From Gnetum montanum (lineage: Eukaryota > Streptophyta > Gnetopsida > Gnetales > Gnetaceae): a DNA stretch of 64,000 bases. The notes below the pieces were generated by a model. The model made no database searches. It worked only from the letters and a program-made list of their open reading frames with translations, and was not told the DNA's origin. The stretch spans positions 243,063 to 307,062 of the forward strand of contig MNCI01030156.1 of the NCBI GenBank assembly GCA_015680685.1. The letters are read 5' to 3'. The position numbers and the translations under genes are program-made. Shown in pieces: positions 11,780-22,741 of this stretch (its first letter is position 1; every line of letters starts with the position of its first letter).

Positions 11780-12880
11780 AGATGTCACAAAATATAGACT
11801 ACAAGAAGAGACAAAAATTTCTTTATCAAGCTACACACTTCATGGAAATCAAAAAATACCTTTACAAGGTGTGCATTGATGGCATGGTTCATTGGTGTGT
11901 ACTTGATGTGGATCAATTATGCATTCTCCAAGATGCTCATGAAGATCCTTGTGGGGGCGACTATGCTAGGAGACACATGGCCATAAAAATATTGATGGTA
12001 GGATACTATTGGCCCGTAATCTTCAAGGATGTCCACCAATTTGTCTAATCTTGTGAGTGCTATCAATGAGATGGGGAGGTGACCACACATATGGAGGGTC
12101 CTCAATAGTGGTTTCAACTGCTAGAACTTTTTGACATATGGGACATAGATTTCATGGGTCCCATCACATCCATGTCTAATGGGAAGGCATATATAATCAT
12201 CATCATTGACTACTATGCCAAATGGACAAAAGCAGTAGCTGTCATCAACTGTACAACATCCACTATTGTTCAATTTGTACAACAAAATGTTATGAATAGC
12301 TTTGGAGTGCCACGTGCATTAATTTCTAACAATGGAACCCATTTTATAAGTGCTACTTTTTGAAAACTCATGTAATGCTTAGGGGTTGAACATAAATTAA
12401 CAACACCCTATCACCCCCAAGCCAATGGTTAAGTAGAAGTGACTAACAGGGAGATCACAAAGATTCTAATAAAAACTATTAGAAAATATAGGAGAGACTG
12501 GAGCACAAAACTCAATGATTCCCTTTGGACCTACCACTCAACATGGAAACTCTCTATTGGCTACTCTTCCTATGAGTTGATGTATAGAAAACTTCCAATG
12601 CTCCTAATTCATTTCGAGCTCTGTACACTCTCAACGACCTATGACCTAGATCTTAACCTAAGTTTGGGACAAAAAGAGAAATTAATCTACTTAAATGTGC
12701 TAGAAAAAAATTGATTAATGGTCCTATCCTTAAATAAAGTGCATAAGGCATTCAACAAATAATGACATGACTTTAGACACGTACCTTAATGAAAAAAATT
12801 TCAAACATTGTGGAAGGGGCCTTATATAATTGATGAAACAAGAAGTAGTTGGTCAACATACAACAAATAAAGTCTTTTTA
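11780..12880 (+). pseudogene. Decayed integrase of element A
   Basis: The zinc-binding N-terminal region reads DAHEDPCGGDYARRHM and later SCECYQ (about 11930-12065). The core follows with DIDFMGPITSMSNGKAYI, where the first catalytic Asp is kept, and FGVPRALISNNGTHFISATF near 12300-12360, where the second is Asn (SNNGTHF for SDxGTHF). VEVTNREITKILIKT carries the Glu. SYELMYRKLPMLL belongs to the C-terminal half. Opens at 11782-12048, 12154-12363 and 12439-12714 separated by stops. It would insert cDNA into chromosomes if intact; it is not. Confidence 0.82.
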
Positions 12881-14430
12881 TGAGCCAAAGCAAGCTAGTG
12901 CAACAAATACCTCAATGGCTGGACAACCACACTCAATTTTTTAGATCTCCTCCTTCTAACTTAGTCATGGGGAAGATGGCCATCTGTATTAATCATATAC
13001 GTGATCCCTTCGTTTTTTTATTTTTAATTTTACACATTTATTCCTTCGAAAATTATTTATTTTACACCTTTTGATTTTAAAACTTTTTTCCTATTTTACA
13101 TCATTTTTTACACCATCATTACTACATTTCAATTTTTCTTGAATATTTACACTTTGTTATATATTTACTTTATTTTAGTATGGTTTTGTAATTTTTGTTA
13201 ATAAATGTACTTTGTGCCAACATGACATAGTGGTGTTGTAGCTATTGCTAATGGTGGTTTGTTCTTAATGTTTTATTTGCTAATATCTTATTTCTATTTT
13301 TGAATTTTCGTACTAATGGTTAAGGCATGGTTTCCTTTTCATGGAATAGGCAATGACTCCATGACATCCATCCATCCACAAACTCTATGATTTTCCTTGT
13401 TTTAGAAGTATGAGATCCCTTTCATCAAATAAACTTTTAAAATATTAATGACCTTGGTAGTTTCTAGAGGGAAGGATTCAAAGGTTTACATAGGGTGACT
13501 TCAAGGAAACTCAATACTCTTTGTACTCTTTTACTTACTTGGGTGCATGAGTGTTTTTGTTGATTTCTTACCATTTGGTGTTGACCAATAATAGGAAGTT
13601 GAATAAGTCTTTGCATGGTGTGGTTCACATCCAAAAAGAAAAAAAATAAAAAGGAAAAAAACATGATGGGAATTCAAATAACATCCCTTAGACACATAAA
13701 TGGGCTACAAGCACTAGTTATGGGACTAGAAAGACATGTTACCCATGCCTAAACGTCCCCTCTAACTAAGGTTGTCTCTCACTTTTTGATTCTCTTTTCT
13801 TCTCTTTAAGGAATATTGATTATTCTGTGGGAGTACTCTTATGTCTTGAGGGGGTGGATTGGTCTTGGAGTGGTGATGTGAGATCACAAAAAGTGATTGG
13901 TTTTAGTCTAGGATAAGGATGGATGTTCTTAAGTCATTTAAACATAAATCCAAAAGGGACTTGTTATGACCTCAATTTAGAATTCCATTCCCCATTCTCC
14001 ATCATCTATCCATGTTGCCCCATAACTCACCTCACTGCTAGTGTCCATGTTCTTGTTCGATGTCTTTGTTTGACATACTTGAATTCTTTGGTAAAATATT
14101 TTGAGTTTTGGTCCTTAACTTTCATTAGCCATTAATCACCTATGGGCCCCATGGACTCCTTAAGTTGAGGTTATCCAAGAATAAACAAGGCATGTACCTA
14201 CTATGGGGAGGGCCCACTTACATATCTCTTGGTTTGATTTGTTAATCACCTTATCCTTCGGCATTTCTGTAGAATCTTTCATACAACCATCTTCTGCATC
14301 TGACCATGTTTTCTTTACTTTAGACATTCTCCATCAAAATTTTGAATTTTTGAACTTTCAAAGACCTTCTTCAATGATTTTATCATATTCTTGGCTTTTC
14401 TTGGACTCCATGGATCCCACATTCATTTAA
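12881..14430 (+). other. Post-integrase untranslated region of element A
   Basis: Noncoding, with no convincing reading frame. It aligns, inverted, with the same region of B (about 28500-27100) and C (about 42900-41700). Shared landmarks are TCTCCTCCTTCTAACTTAG with CATGGGG at 12943-12972, AGTTGAATAAGTCTTTGCAT near 13598-13620, and GGATTGGTCTTGGAGTGGT at 13857. It is therefore an ancestral part of this family and not an insertion. Confidence 0.65.
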
Positions 14431-14565
14431 AAATTTCTTGTATTTTTTGAAATATTCAAAATCAAATTTTTTTTTTACAAACCCCGTAAATGAGGCCTCG
14501 TTGATGGAGCCCATATGTATACAAGGCCTCATATATGCAACCCCTTCGATGTAGTGCAAAAATAC

Positions 14566-14720
14566 TATAAATATGCATGAGCCACCATAGCAATTTTCAC
14601 ATTTTCTCACAAACAGCAAGGGAGTTTTTTAAAATTGTAAAGCCCATAACTTCCTTACTATTTATCCAAATCACTCTGTTCTTTGATCGTGTAGCTCTCA
14701 AAGGTAAGGTCCTAGTCATG
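14566..14720 (+). promoter_or_regulatory. Internal TATA box and candidate splice donor before the third ORF
   Basis: TATAAATATGCATGAG at 14566-14581 is preceded by U3-like words (TCGTTGATGG, CTTCGATGTAG) resembling the U3 of element A's LTR. About 130 bp downstream lies CTCTCAAAGGTAAGG, a good match to a plant 5' splice site (AG/GTAAG). A candidate acceptor, TTTGCTAATCCATAG, ends near 14989, close to the start of the third ORF. It may be an internal promoter for a separate mRNA, or a truncated nested LTR. No second LTR copy was found on the far side. Confidence 0.4.
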
Positions 14721-14954
14721 GGGATCACAAATGTGCCATTTTTGACAAATTTTTTTTTGTTATTTTTCTAACTCCCACAAAGGTTTAACTAAGAAATCAA
14801 CATTTAAACACCAAATTATAGAAGTTAAACCCTTCCAATGAGTTTTAGTGACACTTATAATAAAAATTAATTAATAAAAAAGAATAAAATAACTAATCTA
14901 CAATGGTCCAACCATAGCCAAGTGTAACTAACTAACAAGAAAAGGTATTCAAAT

Positions 14955-17770
14955 ATGCAAAGTTATATATTATATTTGCTAATCCATAGATGTGTTGTGA
15001 CCATAGATGGCACCAAAAGGGAAACACATATAGGTAGAAAGATTTTCTCAACCAAGGGAGAAATAGACAAGAATGGGAAGGGGCCAAGAATAGGCTTAGG
15101 AAGAACCAATTCCAACCCATGCTATGGGACCTCTTAGGGAAGAGACTAAAGTGGAATCTATTCATCAAATTCTAGAATACGTAACAGCAATAGAACATTC
15201 CCACCGAGATGAGGCACTAGCTCAACAAGTAAACCTTAAGGTGACTATGACAGAGGCTTGCCTAAATCAAATCAAGTTAAGGAAGGTCCAAAAAATAGTA
15301 CTACAAGAGTTAAACTTTGGCTCTTTCCTTAAGCAAGCACTTAAGGAGGTAAAAGACCAATTGAAAACCTCTCCCATGTGGCCAATTCTCACTTCTAGTG
15401 TAGAGTGGTATATGGGAGAGAAATTCTTATTTTGGAATAATAGGTAGGCTAGTTCAATGGTCAAAATCAAGGACATTTTAGTATTCTACTCAATGAAGGT
15501 CATTGCTAAGGCACTTGGGTAACTTGAAATTGGGGTGAATCTCATCGAGATTCTGATGAAAGTAGAACCTAGCATCAAAAAGGAATGGGTTTAGTGGTGC
15601 TATGTTGTTGACTGCAAGGAGTATGATGTAATAACACTAGATAAACAAATCCACTACAAGATTTTGGCCTTTCACATAAACCCCATGATGATGCCCAATA
15701 AGATTACTTCTTTTTTTACCTGTGCATGTGTTGCTTTGAGTGGGAGATTCCTTGTCAACCTTCCACAATTGATCTATCTAGAGATAAGAAGTGATTTAAG
15801 GAAAATTAATATGAAAGGAAGGCACTCCCCTTTCCATGCCTCATCAGAAAACTATGTTGAAGGGTAGGAATAGTTTTCTATACAAATGATGTTGTCTAAT
15901 GCACTCTGACTGCTAATTGGGTGGAGATGATGAAGGATAAAACACCTACAACAACCATTGAAGTAGAGGAGTAGGAGCCACCACCTCCACCTCCCACTCA
16001 AAACATTATGTCAAACATCACTCCAACATTCCAATGATTGCACGAGTATCAAGAATGGCTCTTGAGTAAGCAAGAGTAACAAATAGGCACAACTTATGTA
16101 GACCCAATTGTGTATTGGACACTGATGAGTTACCTAAATGAGGCATTTTTAATAGTTAGCTTAATGGGAGGTGGTTGATCCCTGTTCTCTACCCAATGAA
16201 TGTAGTTGTCTATGAGGTCAAATCTTAGTGATAGAGAGGTAATAATATCTCTTTTAGAATAGCAACCACTCCCAAAGATTTCTAGGAATGTTGCGATCTT
16301 CTCATTGCACTTGGAGGAAGAAAAGGAGGCAAAAATACTAGCGATGCAACACCAAGGGAAAGAAATAGCAGCAAAAGTGGTTGCTGATAGAATTTTTGAA
16401 ATAATCAATGCACCTGCAGCATCTGTACTAGGCATCACTACACTTAAAGATGTGCAGATGTCTACAGGGATCATAAGTAGTAGATTAAGCATAGCATAGC
16501 ATGAACAATAGCTAGACCGACAAGTGGGAACTAGGCAATTACTTTTGATTGTCTTTGATCTTTTAGATAGTATTATTGCAACCCATTTGGAGCTATTAGA
16601 GGTAAGGGGCAAGAACATTAGTTTGAAAGGAAAATAAGAAGTAGCTAAGGAGCTGAATTAACTCTTGTCTATTGAAGTTGCTAAGTTGAGAGCTTAGACT
16701 ACCAACCCTACATTTCTCAACATAGCATTGATGAGAAATGAAGCTCTTGAATAGCTTTACACGAAGTTGAAATTGGTTCAGGATATGATGGAAATGGTGG
16801 TGTTCTACCGATCCTTGGTAGACATCACTTAACACAAGATTGAAAAGACCTTGGATCTAACCCACTAGGAGAATGTGCAAATGATGATAGAAAATCATCA
16901 CCTATGAAATGTTGATGTGCATAAACAATAGTTGATCGATTTTATCCATCAACAGTAAGAGAAACTAGCTAGAGCAAACACAAAGTTAAGAAGATTGACA
17001 ACTGAGAATAGAAACCTCTCTATGGAGGAGGTCTATGCCATTCATGAAAAGATTGTAATAGAGGTAGCCTCTTGGAAATTAGAGGCTCTTAAATTCAAGA
17101 GAGTCAAAGATCACTTTAGAGATCAGGTCAACTTACAGAAGGAAGTAAATGAGAAACGTATTCAAGTGGTGAAGGCAAAGGTGAATGAGATCCTCCAACA
17201 ACTCCAACATGGATGCGAATTGTGGCAACCCATCATTGATGGGATTGATCAGTATAATAAAGTAGAAATTCACTTAAAGGAGTTGTAGATAGAGAAAATG
17301 ATAGAATACATGAAGCTAGTCAATCGTTGGTACGCAAACATGGCTATGTTGACTACCAGACAATTGGGGTCAAAACTAGAAAAGTAGGTGGCTAGCTTGT
17401 ACTTGTTGTATGAGGCTGAGTTCAAGCATAACAAGGACACCAAGCAAAAAATTATAGTGGCAAACACTAAAATCGAGGTTCTTAAGGGGAAATACACTGA
17501 TAAGAGATGTGCTATCAAGAACCTAGCCAAAGGAATGAATGACTACCAAAAATTACAAAACACAATGAAGGCGTTTAATGTTGAATACAAAAACTTTTCT
17601 GCCTAGTTTGTCAACATTAAGGAGCTATTCCTAGTAATGCACTATCCATGGGATATCCCCATTCTAACCCACATTAACGATGCCATGTATATTGTGAATG
17701 ATCCTTAGAGTAAGGAGAAGAAGATGAAGGCATTATTGGATGCCTTTCACCTTCCACTATAGGTTGCAAC
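14955..17770 (+). pseudogene. Decayed third ORF after integrase in element A (unrecognised protein)
   Basis: Sense to the element, between integrase and 3' LTR. One frame runs from 15124 to 15867 with a few stops (pieces EALAQQVNLKVTMTEACLNQ, PNKITSFFTCACVALSGRFL). After a frameshift a second frame runs from about 16305 to 17770 (HLEEEKEAKILAMQHQGKEI, VNLQKEVNEKRIQVVKAKVN, CAIKNLAKGMNDYQKLQN). It is strongly charged with heptad-like spacing, so probably coiled coil. No signal peptide or membrane segment is seen. Frame coherence over ~1.5 kb with scattered TAG/TAA stops argues for a real former gene. Some Athila elements carry a third ORF here, but I do not recognise this product. B and C lack it. 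Confidence 0.6.
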
Positions 17771-18097
17771 CATAGTAGGACAACCATAGCTACTTGAGCC
17801 ATTGCATGGGCCCAAAGTTGGCAAATTTTCTTCAAAACCTTAGGAGCCTCTAGTACCTAGGACTATCTGATTTTCTCAACCACCTTCATGCTATTAGAGG
17901 ATGTGTTATCTTGTTTTGAGTAGTCATGTCATGGGGTTCAATTTTGTGTCATGAACACCATCAATTTTGTAATGATGTTGATTTATACGCTCGGGCACTT
18001 AGTTGTGTTATGTTAGTTTGTTATGTCAAGAGTCGGTCAATAATCCCATACCTTCCTAATTTTGTAAAGGAACTTAAGGATGAGTTTTCATTCAATT

Positions 18098-18106
18098 ATG
18101 AGGGTA
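18098..18106 (+). other. Polypurine tract of element A
   Basis: ATGAGGGTA lies directly before the 3' LTR. B (TTTGGAGGTA, minus strand, 26531-26540) and C (ATGGGGGTA, minus strand, 40960-40968) have the same G-rich word in the same place, so this is probably the plus-strand primer of the family. Confidence 0.6.
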
Positions 18107-19037
18107 TGATGAGCATCAAAGTGTCACGTTGATGGACCCTCGTTGATGTGGCTTCATCGATGGATCCTTGTTAACATAATCCTCTCTACATGGTGTTGCC
18201 CTATTGATGGGGTCACATCAACATAGTATTTGCTACATTTATGAGGCCCCATTGACATAACTCCTCAATAAAGTTTATAAATATGTGCTCACTAGCTATG
18301 TTTATTGGAGGCCTTATCATAGTTGTAGCAAAGCTCTTGTAGTTTTGTCATTTAAGAGTTAAAATATTTCTCTAATTGCCCATAGTAGGAGTCAGAAAGT
18401 GTATGGATCTTTATTCAAGCATCGATGTACCTGAGCACATGAGTGTGAATGGCAATAAAAACAAGCATTTTGATCAAACCTTGAAGCACTTGAAATAGAT
18501 TAATGATTTATTTTTGCATTTACTATTTTCATTAATTATGCAAATTAATTAAGCTAAACTAGACTTTAATTGATTACTTTAGTAATTAAGCTAAATAGAT
18601 TAAACACATAAGTATAACTACTTCGAGCATAACATAAAACACTTGGTAATCTCAGTAGCACTTAACGCTTAGTAGCCCAATAGTGTTGTATGCATTTAGG
18701 ATGTATATGAAAAGTGGGACTGGATACTTATGTTAGGATTAGTTAGAGATTAATTAATTAGTTAGATTAAATTAGGTAATAAATTACTTCATTTCTCTAT
18801 TTTAAAGCACCAGAAACATAAAACATAAAATAATAATAATCATATACCTTGATTACACTTAACCATACCTTTGTACATCATAAGTGTAATTGGGAAGACA
18901 ATGAATGATTGTTAGGACAAGTTCACTTCCTAGAGGCTAATGTACTGGAAGACATAGAGTCCACGGAATTTGACCAGATCATGTGTGAATGCTTAATGAT
19001 TCGTATGATTGAGCGTAGGGTTACTCACCACTCATTA
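18107..19037 (+). repeat. 3' LTR of element A
   Basis: Starts TGATGAGCATCAAAGTGTC and ends CACTCATTA (mutated from TCATCA). TATA box TATAAATA is at 18276-18283. It is collinear with the 5' LTR along its whole length. The following ATGAT (19038-19042) resembles the ATGGT before the 5' LTR. Confidence 0.88.
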
Positions 19038-19740
19038 ATGATAAAACTAACATTGAGATGTGGAAGAAGTGACCCATAAATTTAATTTTTCAAACTTAAT
19101 ATTTGTCTTACAATCCATATCATTAATAAGTGAAAAAGCATTTTCTAATGAGAAAACATTTAGAATAGTAGTAAAAGTATAGAGAGAAGAAGAAATCTTC
19201 GATTTTTGAATTGAAATCAGTATCTACAATTGTCTTTTATTATTATTATTATTATTATGCATTATACTAAGTGAAATACTTTTGTATTAATACTTTCATT
19301 GCTAGTCCCTCTTAATAAATTCTTCTTTTCTAAAGAAAAATTTTCTTTAGATATTAAGAGTTTCTAAGTAGCTTTAGATATACAAGAAATACTAATTCAA
19401 AAATATAATATACATGTAAAATAGTAATTTCATAATGTTCAAGGATAGTTTGAACCATCAATGTAAAACCCTTGTTTAGGAAAATAAATCCAATAATCTA
19501 TAAAAAGATATATTAAGAAGTGAGATTTTTTGATAGATATTTATATAAATCATCAAGTAAAATAAAATCAAAAGCCTTAAAATCCATCACAATTTCTATA
19601 GTTTAAGAGAAATTAATATTTTTCATCTTGAGATCATTCCTCACTAAAAAATTTTATATTAGAATATCTTCACAACAAACCCTTGAGATTAATAAAACTT
19701 CAAACACTTGACTTGCATAAGTTGGTGTCATATGAAAGAT
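19038..19740. other. Unassigned AT-rich sequence
   Basis: Probably begins with the remainder of the LINE interrupted by element A, since it abuts the insertion site, but no LINE motif can be read. It contains a short (ATT)n run at about 19233-19257. On the minus strand near 19560-19610 a short RT-like phrase, VMDFKAFDFILLDDLYKYL, can be read but is too short and isolated to assign. Confidence 0.3.
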
Positions 19741-20150
19741 GTCTAGATGCCTCAAGAATGCATCAATTCCAAACTCATATTGGAATGATGTCATTGATAT
19801 GGTTAGTTATCTATTAAACATGTAGAATCATCATTTCTTCCAATGTTGATAATACATGTTACAAACTTTTGTAGGTAAAGATGCCTAATGTCTTACACTT
19901 GAAAGTGTTTGGTTACATTCATTATATTAAATTATTGAATGCTCTTCTATCCAAACCATATGATAGAGGCATAAAATGTATCTTTCTTGAGTATGACGTA
20001 AATTATAGTGGATGCAGATGATTTAATCCATTTGAAAAGAAATGATATTATTCTAGGGGTGTTTTTTATATTTGTAAAAATAAATTAGGAATTGATTCAT
20101 TTTATGATAGTGAAAACAATGAAAAATCATAGAATTATAGAAGATAATAT
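19740..20150 (+). pseudogene. Copia integrase fragment
   Basis: One frame contains HLKVFGYIHYIKLLNALLSK, then GIKCIFLEYDVNYSGCRW and FNPFEKKWYYSRGVFF (about 19890-20075). This matches the C-terminal part of Ty1/copia integrase, with the familiar LKVFGC...KCIFLGY...Y..SRDV spacing. Sequence upstream (about 19740-19830) fits the preceding integrase segment. No LTR or RT is attached. It is an isolated, old fragment. Confidence 0.72.
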
Positions 20151-20699
20151 TGTAAGAGTACTTCTATTAAGGATTTTTTTTGACTTGGCAACATCATTAT
20201 AAGACAACAAGGAAAGGTATGGACAAAAATTCCATGGTCTATTATAATGTTTTCTAGTTATATCTACAAGAGAGTAATATGGATGATAGTTTATATGTTA
20301 TTTTTTTGTTCTTTTATAGATGATGCACACTCTAGGGCTTTCAATGTCTAATCATTTTTGAAATTTTTAACTTAGTTTTGAACATTTTCTCTAATGTGGC
20401 AAATCTAACTTCTAAATTTTGACCCAAGTAAATATTGTTGCCTACTCAAAGTCTCTACTTCAACCTATGATCTTAAATCACCCCACAAACTAGGTATATA
20501 GAACTCTAGATTCATATTTCCTTGACTTAATGTCAAATCCAACTTCTCTCATATCCTCTTTGAATATTATTAAGGATGACCTTTTACCTTATTCAAACCC
20601 ATTTTTCCTAGATTAAGAACCCCTTTTTCTTGGATTGAGAACCTCTTTAGGCAATGATTAACTAATCGACATCATGGTACTAAGTTGTAAAGATGAGCA

Positions 20700-21480
20700 A
20701 AGGACCCTTTAACTTAGTGTTCTTCTATTTTCACACCTTCGGGAGTCCATCTTGGATATCTTGAAAAAGCATTCAATGGCTTTTGCTTGGGTATATAATG
20801 ATATGCTCAATCTAGATCCAATGCTTGTTCAACATAACATCATCTTGGAAGAAGGTTCGAAACCTGTTAAGCAAAAGATTAGGAAGATTTTTCCTACTAT
20901 AGTTCTTTCTATAAATGAAGAAATAACTAAATGCTTCAATGTTGGATTTTATCCATCTTATTAACTATTTTGATTGGGTTGCTAACATGGTTGTAGTTCC
21001 CAAAAAGAATGATTTCATTTGCATATGTATTAACTTTTGAGACCTTAATAAGGTTACTCTTAAAGATGATTTTCTTTTGCCTAATATTGATTAGCTAATT
21101 GATTCTACAGCTAACCATGCTCTTCTATCCTTTATGAATGATTTCTAGTTTTAACCAAATCTAGATAAATCTAGAGAACCAACAATATATCACATTCATG
21201 ACACATTGAAGAATATTTTGCTATACTAAAATGCCCTTTGATCTCAAGAATGCTAGAGCTACTTATTAATAGCCTATGAAATTTATCTTCATTGACATGA
21301 TGTTCAAAGTAGTTAATGATTATGTTGATGATTTGACCATAAATTCCACATTAGCAACTGATCATGCTTCTAACTTAGACCAAGTTCTAACTCGCTGCAT
21401 TTCTTGGAATTATCACAAACAAGACATTATATTACATTGCCTGTCAAGATGATATAGCTATTGACCCTAACAAAATTAAA
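20700..21480 (+). pseudogene. Decayed reverse transcriptase of a Tat-lineage gypsy element
   Basis: A 70-codon stretch at 20752-20964 reads KKHSMAFAWVYNDMLNLDPM and then EGSKPVKQKIRKIFP, the N-terminal RT signature of Tat elements (FAW.Y.DMPGLDP...KPVKQK.R). After stops come VVPKKND-like, then MNDF- and FKVVNDYVDDLTINS-like phrases around 21000-21345, so the YVDD catalytic motif is still recognisable near 21322. Sequence back to about 20330 may be the preceding linker but carries no clear motif. Confidence 0.75.
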
Positions 21481-21789
21481 TTTAAATTATATCTCACACT
21501 TGCTAAAGATATTTGAGATATGCATATTCTACAATGTTTTCTTTAATTCATTCATTGCTTCATTTCTAGTCTCACTAATCGCCTTCATCCTTTTACCCAT
21601 TTGCTTCATAAATCCACCATTTTCATCTAGAATGAGAAATGTTAAAAGGTATTTGATTCCATCAAAGAAGTCTTAGCTACTCTACCTATTCTTTACCCTT
21701 CACAATTCAGCCAACCTTTCTACCTTTTACCTTTTTAAATCCAACCATTCCATATCTTTCATGCTTTCTCAAAGATGATAAGTTGATGT

Positions 21790-22741
21790 TCCTATGAACT
21801 ACATATCTCATCCTTTTTCAGACTATGAAACTACAGTCTCAGACATTGAAAAGTCTTATCCAAGTTTTTTCTTTGCTCTTAAAAAGTTAAGACATTATCT
21901 CCTCAATGCTAAGGTCTTTATTATCTATAAAGATATCATCCTTAAAGACATTGCTAATAATCCTTCAGACAACCATTGCCTATCTTGTTGGAAAACTTTC
22001 TTTGTTATGTTTGATCTTCTTCTTTTTTTCTCAACACTCAATCAAAGGTTAAGCTCTAGCTGATTTCACCTCTTCCTTTGAAATAATCGATGTTGCTCAT
22101 AACCTACACATTAATGCTATGGATTTGGATGTTGTCCTTTATTTTGATGAAATACACACATTCGTTAGATTTAGTGTAGCTTGCATTCTTATATTTTCCA
22201 CCAAAAAAGTCCTTTATTGGGCTTGTAAGCTTGAGTTTCCTTCCACTAATAATGTAGCTAAATTTCAGGCTCTAATATGAGGCTTCTTACTAGCTTTGGA
22301 AAATAAAGTTAAAACTATTACTATTTATGGTAACTCTTAGCTTGTCATATATCAAGTTAATGGTGACTATGATTTCAAGGATCCTCACTTAGTTCCTTAC
22401 CTACAAATGCCTAAGGAACTTCACTTTTCTTTCTCTACTCATACACTAAGCCATATTGCACATTCCAAAAAACATGCTAGTCAATGCATTGGCAACTTTC
22501 GTCATCCATTTATGATCCTTTTGTTATGTGAGATTACCTCATTCAGTCTATTTTCTTAACACCTATCACATAATCTCCCAACGTATTAGTAAGGGTTATT
22601 AATAAAAAAGATGACAATAAGTAATATGCTGATCTTGTTCACTATCTTACAACTAGAAAAATTTCTAGTTATCTTATGCCTACTCAAAAGGATGCTTTGC
22701 ACAAACATAGTCAATGTTTTTTATTAGTGAATCATGGTATT
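21790..22741 (+). pseudogene. Tat-type RNase H region: gypsy RNase H plus second (archaeal-like) RNase H
   Basis: 21794-22063 reads EKSYPSFFFALKKLRHYLLN, the end of the usual gypsy RNase H. After a linker (ALADFTSSFE), 22130-22450 gives YWACKLEFPSTNNVAKFQAL, ITIYGNSxLVIYQVNGDYDF and DPHLVPYLQM. This matches the second, archaeal-type RNase H known from Tat elements (N-N-x-A-E-Y-x-A-L and G-D-S-x-L-V motifs). The catalytic Glu of AEY is lost (AKF) and the Asp of GDS is Asn. The pre-integrase linker follows (YLTTRK...KHSQCFLLVNHGI), and coding similarity stops at 22741, just before integrase. Confidence 0.75.

Larger units (their letters stand above)
5957..19037 (+). mobile_element. Athila-like Ty3/gypsy retrotransposon A (complete structure)
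   Basis: Order on the plus strand: 5' LTR 5957-6886, tRNA-Asp primer site, decayed gag, protease, RT/RNase H and integrase (7043-12880), a 3' region with a decayed third ORF (14955-17770), a G-rich tract at 18098-18106, and 3' LTR 18107-19037. The LTRs are 930 and 931 bp. Flanks ATGGT (5952-5956) and ATGAT (19038-19042) are a plausible mutated target duplication. The LTRs differ by roughly one base in five or six by eye, so the insertion is old. About 13 kb in all, some 3 kb longer than B and C because of the third-ORF segment. Confidence 0.88.

Noticed and set aside
16130-16618. 162-codon minus-strand open frame
   Set aside because: Antisense to the third ORF of element A, which is supported by frame coherence on the plus strand; composition looks like a shadow.
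19560-19620. Reverse-transcriptase-like phrase on the minus strand
   Set aside because: Only about 20 residues with no neighbouring RT motifs; cannot be told from chance.
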